Shown here piece after piece: positions 54,876 through 64,000 of a stretch of DNA of 64,000 nucleotides. How positions within the stretch are numbered: the stretch's first letter is position 1; every line of letters begins with the position of its first letter. The translations under genes and the position numbers were made by a program. The notes below the pieces were generated by a model that worked only from the letters and a program-made list of their open reading frames with translations, made no database searches and was not told the origin of the DNA. Source of the stretch: Plenodomus lindquistii (Eukaryota > Ascomycota > Dothideomycetes > Pleosporales > Leptosphaeriaceae); the NCBI GenBank assembly GCA_025504975.1, contig JANUWI010000003.1:2108001-2172000 (forward strand). The letters run 5' to 3'.

Positions 54876-57800
54876 CTATCGCCTGTAAGACCCCTGGTAC
54901 TGCTGTGCATTTTTCGCCGCTTGCGCCTGGTCGAAGCTCGCTCCATAAGCTTGCGTAGCCGGCATCTGCTGCTGATATCCCATGCTGCCCATGCCTTGCG
55001 GACTTGGCTGGCCGAAGTACTGTCCCTGTGGTGTCTGTGGACTTGGCGATGCCCATGCTCCGGGCACACTCATGTGCGGAGTTGCAGCCTGTTGCGGGAA
55101 GTATTGTTGATGCTGGAACATCAGTGGACTGGAAGTCGTGTATGCCATGCCGGACATTCCTTGAGAAGCGCCAGATCCTGTAGGCATACCCATGATGCTC
55201 GGCGCGCCCATGACGCTTGGTGTGCCCATAACACTAGGCGCGTAGTTGCTTTGGGCTAGAGCGTATTGTTGCTGCATGACCTGCTGTTGTTGCTCCATGT
55301 AGGCCCGCTGGCGTTGTTGAGTCTCCAGCATCTGGCGATGCTGGACTTGGAGCGTCCGTCTGTCGATCTCTGCTTGCATGGCAGATGAGTGGCCTTGGCG
55401 ATTCGCTTTGGCTGCTGCCTTTTCCTTCTCGCGAAAGTCAATGTAGCCTGTCAGTCCTGTCGGGGTTGGCTTCTGCAGCTTTTTAGGCTGCTGCGACAAG
55501 TCGAGAAGAGGGGTGTTGGTCATGCGCGCCACTTGCTCTTGCTCGCGGGCCGTCAAAGTGGTCGGTCGTTGGTCAAGGAGGAGTTCTGCGCCACGAGACT
55601 GGGGTCGACTGAGAGGACGACTTGAAGGACGTGGTCCTGGGGAGCCACCATCCGGGCTGTGCTGGAATTGACTCCAGTCTCCAGAGTGTACACGTCCGAA
55701 AGGTGGCGGCGTATGTGACTTGGCTCTTACATGGCCATAGACGAGAGGCTGTTGCTGTTGCATCGCACGATGCATAACCCACTCTTCAGGATCGAGCTTC
55801 TGTTTGTCGGGTTGTTGCGGTGAGGCCATACCAGGCTGCCAAGCAACCTGTCGCGAGTCGTTGATTTGGGGTGAATGCGAACTGCTGCGCATGTGCAGCG
55901 CGCCACTCGGCGTACTCCGTCCTGAAATGTATGACTGACGTCGCTGCTCATTTGGGGTAGTCGCAAGATTCTCTTTCGAGTGTGAAGGGCCGTCATGCAA
56001 CATTTGCGTCATTGTACCACTTGTACCAGGTCGCGTTTCGTCGAAACCCAGAGCATATGTAGGGCCAAAATCAAACGTGGGTACACTGGCTGGCACGAAA
56101 GTGCCATCACCACTCGTGATGTACGTTCCATCAGCTGCTAGCTCGGCCTTTGGCTTGTAATTAGGGTCTCCAACGATCTTGAGGATGCCACTTCTTGGTC
56201 GATCTTCTCGTCTCTTAGGAATTCTGCGTGGTGGTGACGGCGGCTCTTCACTAGCTACACTAGCATAGTCAGGCTCGGATGAAGCGATGGTATCGTCGTC
56301 CTCGTATCGGCTGCTCGACTTGCTCTGCTGACGCAGTAATTCCGGTTTTGTGTAGTTAAGAGCATCGAGAGCGTCGGGATCGACTACCTCGTTTCGTAAA
56401 CTGTCGAGACTTGAGCTTTTGGTCGAGTGGGCATCATCCTCATAAAGGGCAAGGGGAGACCGACCTGGTACTGGTTTACGCTGAACACCTCCGCTTTCGG
56501 ATCGCGGGCGGTATGGGAGTTCTTGACTCGGCGACGCCTGTGGAAACTCGCCGTGCTCTGGAACAGGCGGAGCTATAGGCTCATACGCTGTCGGAGGTTG
56601 TACGAACTCGGAGTGCTCAACGTATGGTGACGCAGGGATCGTAGATAGTCGGTTGCCTGAGCTGTTGTTGGATGGCGGAGGTCGAGCGTGGGCATTGAGA
56701 TGCATTGGCTGCACGTTCTTCTCACTATGCCCGTTGTAATCGCCACTTCGCCGACTATGGAGACTCTCCTGGCTTCTCCATGCGGCAGCCGCTCCGGCAG
56801 CGGCTATTCCAGATGGAAGAGGAGCCTGGGTAGCATCAGCCATCTGATGGTAGGTGGCAGGATCAACGTCAGCGTTTGGCAGCATGGTAGTCGGCACGTT
56901 GGGACGGACGGGTGGCTTCTGATAAGCAGCATGCGCATGAACTGGAGGAAGATCGACCGGTCCTTGAGGTGGCGCAGAAACATCCGTGGGCGGTAGTGGC
57001 AAGTCCTGTGGCTCGTGGACTGGGCTTTCATCGTTATCATACTGCTCATAGGCTGGAGATGAACGAGTGTTCCCGCCGTTGAGCACTCCGTGTACAGGCG
57101 GCGTCGGCGCTCGATCTTCTTCGTAGCCACTTTGATTCTGTGCCCGCCTCGAGGCTGTTGTTTGATATTGATGCTGGCCATTGATTTGCTCGGATACCGA
57201 ACGTTGGTGCCGAGGGTTTGCAAAGGGCGTTGTCGCAGGTGCTGTGCCAATGCGTCGCGGGCCTTGGACATCAAGGTCGAATTGCGCGTGCCTTGTGGGA
57301 GACGACTGTCGCGTTGATGGGTTTGAGCGGATAGAAGCGCGATCCTCGAATCGCGTGCTTCGTGTCGGGGTAAAGCCAGCACGACTCACTGTGTTCCTTC
57401 GAGTTGCTCTGCTGGAGACTGATGCTGTATCGGGACCGACTGACATACGTGTGGAGGTCAGATCCTTCAGTTGCTTCCTCCATTGTCGCTCTGACCAATT
57501 CGCGCTACCATCAGTGTTGATCAGGCCTACAACGTCCCACATCTCCAAGTATCCGTACCGTCGGTCTGAAGGCATAGCAAACATCAGACCGCGCGCATCC
57601 AAAACATCCGCAATCAGCTTCTTGGGCCGTCCATAGAGGTTGAATGTGTCAAAGACTGGGAAAAGAAACTGGAGCATGATTTCGAAACCAGTCACGGCTG
57701 GACGCGCTTCAGGCATGACGAAGACAAATCCTTCCGTGGTGCTCTCTGGGTTCGAGTGCACCGTGATCTTACCCTCAATTTTGACCAAGGTGGACTGATC

Positions 57801-59114
57801 GATGAGCGGCTTCGACTGTGGATATATGGCGAAGCAAGAATAGGCCTCCGTGACCGTGGCAATCGCCTTGGTTTTCTTGGTAACCTTCTTCGTATCGTAG
57901 AATTTGATGTCTCCTTTGAGAACCGTCGGACGCTCGTATGCGTTCGACTTCTTCTGGATCTTTTGGATCTTCTGAATCTCCTTCTGGTCTGGCGGAGACA
58001 CGACGCACCAGCAGCGGCGCCAGGGCGTTCCAGCACCAAACCGAACGCGTACCCAGTCTTCGTACTTGTGGCACTGCCTGTCCAAGATGCTGCGGATGTT
58101 GTTCAGCGATTTACCCTTTCCAGCAATCAGGGCTCCAGTGTAGGCTTCTTGCAGCGTCGTGTGCTCGTACATGGCGAGACGAATGCCAGCAGTCCACTGG
58201 GTGAGGGCGTGGTAAGAATCGAAATGGAAGAGGTACTTGTTGCTCGCTGCCGTTGAGACACTAAGAATATTGTCGAGCTTCTTGCCATCTTTCAGCGTCA
58301 TGGCTGGTACCTGGGATTGTAAGCGGTGGGATGTGGCTCGATGCACGACAGACGAACCATGTGAATCGCAGCATCTGTCAAGTTGATGAAGGTTGGCAGC
58401 ACCTCAGCGTCGCCGCCCGCCTGGTCTAACGCGCTGGCGTCCCACAATGAGAGTATAGTCCCCACAAGCTGAACAAAGTATTCTTGCCATTTCCGATCTG
58501 GCGCGGGTCGGCCACCTGCGATGCTGTCAGTTTGACACGGCGTGGGAAGAACAGCGGGAGGGACCTACGTGTGTCGGTGTCGTGGAACTTGAGGAAGTAG
58601 CCTTCCTGATACAGCTTATTGGAGTGGCTGTTGAGGAAGGTGAAGATGCGCTGCAGCTCGGGCAGCGTGTCGTGGCTCACCTCCATGACGGGTGGCTGGT
58701 ATGTCTGAATCATCGACATGGGGCGCTGAGAGGCGCGCGAGTCTGAACGCTCGCGCTGGGCTGGCTGCGACTGCGACGTGTTGCGCTCGTGGTTGTAGGG
58801 GTCAGGCGCAGTGGGTGACTGGCTGTATGAGGGCGGCGCTGGCGGTTGCTTGGTCGTGGGGGAGGCGGGGACGGGCGATGCTGGACCGGGCGATGCGCCA
58901 GCGGAGGGGGGGGGATTCTTGTGGAGATGGGCATTTCCGCCCCATTGTGACATGAAGGAGAGGACTGTGGGCGGGCGAGGACGCAACATTAGCCAGGAAG
59001 TCCTAACAAGTGCTGCAGAGAGGCAGAGGTAGAGGCAGAGGTAGAGGCAGGAGGGAGGCAAGACAAGACATGGAGGAAGCGGGCGCATAGTTTACCTCTC
59101 TTCGGGCGACCCAT
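54876..59114 (-). CDS. PH-domain protein, Caf120/Skg3-like
   Basis: Four exons 59114-59096, 58964-58569, 58515-58358 and 58310-54876 join in frame to 1335 aa, starting MGRPKRVLSFMSQWGG. Residues of about 70-330 carry the conserved region: LPELQRIFTFLNSHSNKLYQ, EGYFLKFHDTD, WQEYFVQLVGTILSLWDASA, YLFHFDSYHALTQWTAGIRL, then WVRVRFGAGTPWRRCWCVVS and GYLEMWDVVGLINTDGSANW, i.e. PH-type membrane/lipid-binding folds as in yeast Caf120 and Skg3 (CCR4-NOT-associated, bud-neck). The remainder is disordered, Pro/Ser/Gln-rich, with a polyGln-type coiled segment (RQRAYMEQQQQVMQQQ) near the end. The 19-bp first exon and exact family name are the weaker parts. Confidence 0.8.
59021..59055. repeat. GAGGYA hexamer repeat
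   Basis: Five to six units of GAGGCA/GAGGTA inside the first intron of the PH-domain gene. Confidence 0.75.
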
Positions 59115-60652
59115 GGTGGGCAGGGACGACCGGGTCTCGGTGGTGTCTATGTGGAAGGTGCGATGGCACGACGGGTGGGAGGCACGCGGCAGGTGCTCAC
59201 GATGCGCGCTGGATATGCGGTCTGCGATGCACGGCGGCTAGCTGGCCGACGAAATCTGCAAACAGACAGCGGACAATGCAGCGCGGTAACGAGTGACTGG
59301 AGATAGACAGAGGGCGCGAGGGCGTGCGGGTGAGGAGAGGAGAAGAGATGATGTGTGTGGACCACGCCTGCGCTTGGAGACTGGAGTGCACCAGGAGCCG
59401 GTGTAGAGTACGTGTGTGTCCGACCCAGTGCTAGGCACTACGCGCGCCGCCGTCAACAGGGGTCGCTTCGGGACAATGACGAAAGATGGGGCGGCCAGGA
59501 TCGCCGTCGGATCGCCCACCTACTCTACACTTGGACTACTCTTGGACTACCTGGCAGGCCGCAATTGAGACCCTCTTGTTTCAGTGTAGCGTATGGCAGC
59601 CTCAGCATCCTCGCATTCCCACACAGGCGCCTCTTTTGCTCAGAGGCCGCGTGTGCTAACGCTGCTCGAGGTCCCCGTGCCGATTCACCGGGCTTACTCA
59701 TTGTCATTGGCCCATCGTGTGGCGCGCATCCAACATCGAAAGGCGCCGTACTAGACATTTCTTGGTCGAGCCCAGTTCCTTGCGGCCCGCCCGGCACTTG
59801 GTCTCCTCATCCAGGTATTGATGATGATTTCACCTGAGGCTGAGCACCTTGGCACTGCTGTTGGCACAGTGAGGGGAGGAATGCATCTACCATCAACCCT
59901 GCCCGCACATGGATTGTTGCTTACCAAGGGGCTGAAGCATGCCTCTACTGTGTACACGCGGCATCCCTGCAATGGAACATGCAGCGAACCTTCCAACAAC
60001 CATCCCAGTCTATCTGAGATTCTTTGCATCTTGTACAGTGCACGACCGTGTCTACACTGTCATCTTGTCATCAGAGCCTTTCAATTCTGTCTCCAAAGTC
60101 TACGGCCCAGGCATTGTCCATTGCAAACGATCGTCTGCAAACAATGGCCGTTCTCGGCTGCTATTGCCGACTGCAAGGGCACTCGATACGAACGAGTTAC
60201 ACAGATGCAAGTTGTCGGTCCGATTCAACGCTGTGCCCAGGCCCCAGTACATGTCTGCAATCTGAGTCTTGGAGTCCTGAATGCATGCATGCACCCGTGT
60301 TCTGACATCTCGTGAGCACGTGGTGCAGATTGAGGTCGACTTGCGCTAATCCTATACGTACTAGCTGGAACGCGTCGCCCGAACATCACGCAGTCGCGTC
60401 AACACCAAGATTCACGCTGACCCTCGCAGCGCCAGGTCACTCATTGGCAACATCGAGATAGACCTCGGCTCGCATCGTCTGATGTCGACGGGCTCGCACC
60501 TTCACTCGTTGTGCGAAGGAAGACACTCACAGCCCCTAGGCCAAAAAAGCTCGCAGCCTCGCGTCGACGTCACCATATAGTTTGCTCCTCACTTCTCACT
60601 ACTTCATTAGCGGGCCGCCCAACCTTACCAACACTCTGTTCCTCCTATTCGA
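59115..60652. other. Divergent intergenic region
   Basis: 1.5 kb between divergent starts of the PH-domain and BAH genes. Several overlapping frames up to 165 codons exist on both strands, but none shows a family or consistent codon use. Confidence 0.5.
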
Positions 60653-62329
60653 ATGGCGCGCAAACGGAAAGCATCGGAACTTAAGAATGGTAGCGACGAT
60701 CCCGCGGCCCACGAGGACGCGTCGGTGGATCAAAAATTAGCGAAGGTAGACTGGTCGGCCATGGGGGAGTTCAAGGGCTTCACAGTGTCAGCTGTCAAGC
60801 TCAAGCCGAAGGAGCAGCCGGCCAAGCCTGCCAGTAAGAAGCAGAAGACCAACAAAGCTAGCCGGGCAAGCGAAGCCTACAAGAATGCCCCACTCCGTGC
60901 TGAAGTGGTGCAACCCAACCCTTTCCTAGAAATAGAATTACAGGAAGTCTACTGGAAGATTAAACCTGCACGCGAGTGGGAGAGTACACAGCGCTATCGC
61001 AAGTTCACAAGTAAGTGTTCATCGTATAATTTCACCAGATTGCATAGCAGAATGGACTTGCTGACGTAGAGGATAGTCAGCGGTGAGGAGTTCGAGGTCA
61101 ACAACTTTGTCTTCGTTGAGAGAGATCCAGAGTCACCAGGCTCTCAGGCACCAGTACCCGACTGGGTCGCCAAAGTCCTCGAGGTGCGCGCTGGAGACGC
61201 TCAGCATGTATTTCTGCGTGTGTATTGGGCATACCGACCGGAAGATCTCCCTGGCGGTCGGCAACCACATCATGGAGACTGTGAGCTGATTGTCAGCAAT
61301 CACATGGATGTCATTGACGCCTTGTGCGTTCAAGGCGCGGCCGACGTGATTCACTGGGACGATGGGCCGGACCATACTAAGTTTCCCAAACAAGAGCAAT
61401 TGTACTGGCGGCAAGGATTCGATTTTGTCAAGCGGAAGGGCTCTCAGTTTACCGTAAGTCTCCACATTTGCTCACACACGCTAGCGCATCGTGACTAACT
61501 CCGTATAGAAAATCAACACGTACTGCATCGACGCGAAACCAAGCAATCCAGACGAATACCTGATAAAGTGCCCCGCATGCTCCGGCTATCTCCATGCCCG
61601 TTGCCTCGAGGAGCGCGCGGTCAACGCCACGCACAACGAGCAAAAGACAAGACCGTCAGAAAGTTCCGCAGGCAAACGTCGGCAGGCGTGGAAAGGCTTC
61701 TTCGAAGCCAAAATCGACATCACAAAGGCGAACGAGCTCCGCCTGAGCGTGACAGACAAGCGAAAAGGCAAGAAAAATGCCACCTGGGACGTCGACGTCC
61801 ACTGTCTCTTGTGTGAAGCGCGTATCACAAATCTCGGCCCAAGCGGCCCCCTCCCAAGGACGCCTGCCGCCCAAATCACAGATGACGACGAAGTCGAGGA
61901 AGAAGAGGAAGACACTGCCATCTCGCCCGAAGCCAGCAGCCCCGGCATTCCACATGACGAGGCGACTCTAGGAATTGCGGATATCCCCACAAGCGCAACC
62001 GTTGCCGGTACCGCCGCACCCGCCGCCGCGTCTCAGGGTGAGAATCCATCAAATCCCCCGGAAACATAGCTGCTAAGTTGTTACGCACAGCGCCCCGAAA
62101 ACGAGGGCGACCCAAGGGGTCAAAGAAGAATAAAGGTCGAGGGCGGCCGTCTAAGGTGAAAGAGGAAGTCGTCGAGGAAGAAGTCACCAGTCTGCCTCGG
62201 GAGACTGGACAGATGGAAGAGGAGACCGTGGCACAGCAGCAAGTGACACCACCACCAGCGCCTGCGCCAGCATCTGTCCTCCAGTCCGGCGTCGTTAGAT
62301 CAGTGACAAGACTACTGTGGCGATCTTGA
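60653..62329 (+). CDS. BAH-domain protein with zinc-finger-like region and AT-hooks
   Basis: Exons 60653-61010, 61077-61453, 61509-62037 and 62091-62329 give 500 aa. A basic N-terminus (MARKRKASELK) leads to a BAH domain at about 100-245 (RYRKFTISGEEFEVNNFVFV, VFLRVYWAYRPEDLPGGRQP, CELIVSNHMDVIDALCV). A Cys/His-rich segment follows (LIKCPACSGYLHARCLEE, then VDVHCLLCEARI), arranged like a PHD finger with a long insert and one expected Cys not evident. The C-terminus has two AT-hook cores (KRGRPKG and GRGRPSK). The order BAH then PHD recalls EPR-1, the reader of H3K27me3 in Neurospora; orthology is an inference. Acceptor at 61076 chosen because it keeps the BAH frame. Confidence 0.78.
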
Positions 62330-63232
62330 ACCCAGCACTAGAATGTTGTTATTTATTGCTGTATATATTTCTATATGATACCCTTTTGACACTATTTACA
62401 TATTCTTGAGCAAGATGAACAAGATATAAGTTCCTTGGGAAGACGAGTCTCGTGTAAGGATTCCTTTTCCACATGTATTATTGACAATGGGCAAACAATC
62501 TCTTCAATGTCCTACATTGAACATGCTCTTGAAGATCCATTGCAGGCCCCGCACGCAGCATGTACGACAGAGACTCAACGTCTTTTGCCTGCATTCGAGT
62601 GAATAATACTCTAAATGTACAAAACTATGGTTTATTACACGTGTATCATCCCTCTCATACAGCGATGCTAGTCCAAAAGGACAAAATCTCACACATTGAC
62701 GCATACATGCCATCTCGTACCATCTTTGCAAGCCAGCCATCACCACGTCATCACGTCATCACATCTAGATCCAAATACAAATAATTGGCAAGTATAATTC
62801 ATCCGGCATTCACCTCTCTTCTCCCACGCAATGCCCGCTTACTTATCTACTACCTCATTAAAAGGGGAAAGAACAAGGGGGGTATATCCACCATCACCTA
62901 CCACCCACCACGCAAACAGCAACAACCCCCATTTTCCCTCCCTAATATAACAAACGCCATCGCTGAATGCTAGAAGTTTCGGGATTTGCGAAATCTCCCG
63001 GGTTTCACCCTCACCCTCTTCTGTGAGGAAGAGAAAGAGAAAGAGAAAGACACTCCTGAAGCCCTCGTAGCATAAATCCATGCCCTATTTAAAAGAAAAA
63101 CGCCGTATAATGCTATTCATTTCCTTGCCTAGTTCTCCCCTTCTCTCGATTCTTGTGGGAAACTGCACAACCCGCTTTCCATTGTTGCCATGTTGGTTTG
63201 GTTGTCGTCCAGAGCACACAAACTCAGAGCTC
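62330..63232. other. Convergent intergenic region
   Basis: 3' regions of two converging genes. A GAAAGA simple repeat lies at about 63028-63051. No gene seen. Confidence 0.5.
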
Positions 63233-64000
63233 CTACGGTCGTGCAGGTAACCTCCCATTGCTAAACTTCATTTTGACAATCATACGCACTCTATCTCCAC
63301 CGCTCCTCTCCACCTTCACAAGCCCCGTCTTTTCAGCGTTTTTCAGAGCGGCGCCAGTTCCATTGGGTTCCAGACTAGGTCTTTTGGCCGCAGGCTCATC
63401 TTCCGACGGCGCGAGTTTACGCTTCTTGCTCGCGTCAGCGGTGATTTGCGCTAGTTTGGCGGATGGAACGCGGAGCTTGACGATCTTGCTCTTCTTGGGC
63501 CGCGGTGGCTTGGTCGCTGCTGTGGATGAAGAAGAGGCTACGGGGCGTGATGGTGGAGCAACGCTGGGTCGTGGCGATGGCGCAGGTGTGCTTCGGGGCG
63601 ACGGAGCAGCGCTCGGTCGTGGAGATGGTGCAGCGCTGGGACGTGGTGATGGCGCGGCGCTGGGACGTGGTGACGGGACTGCTGAGCCATTCGCATTCTT
63701 AGTGCGAATCTTGAGCTTGGGCGCTGGTATGGGGATGGGAGATCGGATGACGGGTGGTGTGGCGATAGCTGCTGGGACACTGATGGGAAGTGGTCGTGCT
63801 GGTACTGTTGCAGGTGCTGGCCTTGGAGCAGCAGGTTTGGGCAGTGGAATGGGTGTCTGTATGACTGGTGTCGGTGCTGGTGTCGCCGCTTTCTTGGGCG
63901 GTGCCATGGTCGGCGGCTTAAGCGGTATATCTGGTGATGATGCACGCGAGTCATCCTTCACAACCGGCGAAGGCAACGGCGACGCTTTCGTTGATGCTGG
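63233..64000 (-). CDS. Pro/Ala-rich hypothetical protein, C-terminal part only
   Basis: The frame is open from the window edge to a stop at 63233, so the gene continues beyond 64000; there is no convincing start inside. Visible: a long Pro/Ala region, about four copies of an eight-residue repeat SAAPSPRP (24-bp DNA units, about 63570-63680), then a basic segment KPPRPKKSKIVKLRVPSAKL, a likely nuclear localisation signal (KRKLAPSEDEPAAKRP) and a C-terminus DRVRMIVKMKFSNGRLPARP. The KIVKLRVP and RMIVKMKF pieces recall termini of fungal chromatin-associated proteins, but no family can be assigned from this part. Confidence 0.65.
   Translation of the reverse strand, partial: PASTKASPLPSPVVKDDSRASSPDIPLKPPTMAPPKKAATPAPTPVIQTPIPLPKPAAPRPAPATVPARPLPISVPAAIATPPVIRSPIPIPAPKLKIRTKNANGSAVPSPRPSAAPSPRPSAAPSPRPSAAPSPRSTPAPSPRPSVAPPSRPVASSSSTAATKPPRPKKSKIVKLRVPSAKLAQITADASKKRKLAPSEDEPAAKRPSLEPNGTGAALKNAEKTGLVKVERSGGDRVRMIVKMKFSNGRLPARP
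63570..63680. repeat. 24-bp coding tandem repeat
   Basis: Four or so imperfect units (GGACGTGGTGATGGCGC-type) encode the SAAPSPRP repeats on the minus strand. Prone to copy-number variation. Confidence 0.75.

Noticed and set aside
59355..60315. Overlapping 160-165 codon plus-strand frames between the PH-domain and BAH genes
   Set aside because: Cys/His-rich random-looking translations in GC-rich promoter DNA, with competing open frames on both strands.
1..64000. tRNA genes, rRNA, CRISPR arrays
   Set aside because: No A/B-box pair with a foldable cloverleaf or rRNA core was noticed, and CRISPR arrays are not expected in a fungal nucleus. A tRNAscan run could overturn the tRNA statement.

Overview
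This window is ordinary-density nuclear DNA of a filamentous ascomycete, most likely a dothideomycete of the order Pleosporales. Coding genes carry short introns of about 45-100 bp with GTRAGT-type donors, and several proteins have clear fungal identities: Scm3, Atg6/Vps30, eIF3d, Rax2, capping protein beta, a Caf120-like PH protein and an Alt a 7-type quinone reductase. Genus and species are inference. All exon structures were joined by hand, and each intact multi-exon model listed closes in frame.

Layout. 0-2 kb: a tandem pair of 2EXR genes on the minus strand. 2.3-6.3 kb: scm3 (-) and ATG6 (+) share a 0.3-kb divergent promoter. 7-8 kb: a broken short-chain dehydrogenase (SDR), followed by a gene-poor stretch with a possible MITE-like inverted-repeat element. 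11-14.6 kb: an F-box-type protein and the flavodoxin-fold quinone reductase. 14.8-20.9 kb: a membrane nucleotide pyrophosphatase/phosphodiesterase, a hypothetical protein, and eIF3d. 21.8-25.5 kb: three more 2EXR genes. 26.5-35 kb: an atypical SDR, a Zn2Cys6 transcription factor, a disordered hypothetical protein and a decayed MFS transporter pseudogene, which may be the remains of a small accessory cluster. 36.9-44.2 kb: RAX2, capping protein beta and a small basic protein. 45.8-52.8 kb: the most dynamic part, with four 2EXR loci (one intact, one a clear pseudogene, one with an unresolved 5' end, one truncated) around an AT-rich island that contains a solo LTR. 53-64 kb: an alpha/beta hydrolase, the Caf120-like gene, a BAH/zinc-finger/AT-hook protein and a Pro-rich gene running off the right edge.

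The housekeeping genes serve centromere identity, autophagy, translation initiation, polarity and actin capping, and they are intact. Lesions are confined to accessory genes. In three pseudogenes every in-frame nonsense codon (TAA or TAG) could come from CAA/CAG by a CpA-to-TpA change. That fits repeat-induced point mutation (RIP) or simple decay, but does not prove either. The two most interesting signals are (i) a 45-bp optional intron over the stop of the quinone reductase gene, which would switch a soluble protein to one ending in a CaaX prenylation box, and (ii) nine loci of the 2EXR family in 52 kb, eight with an intron just before the 2EXR core (clearly phase 2 in seven).
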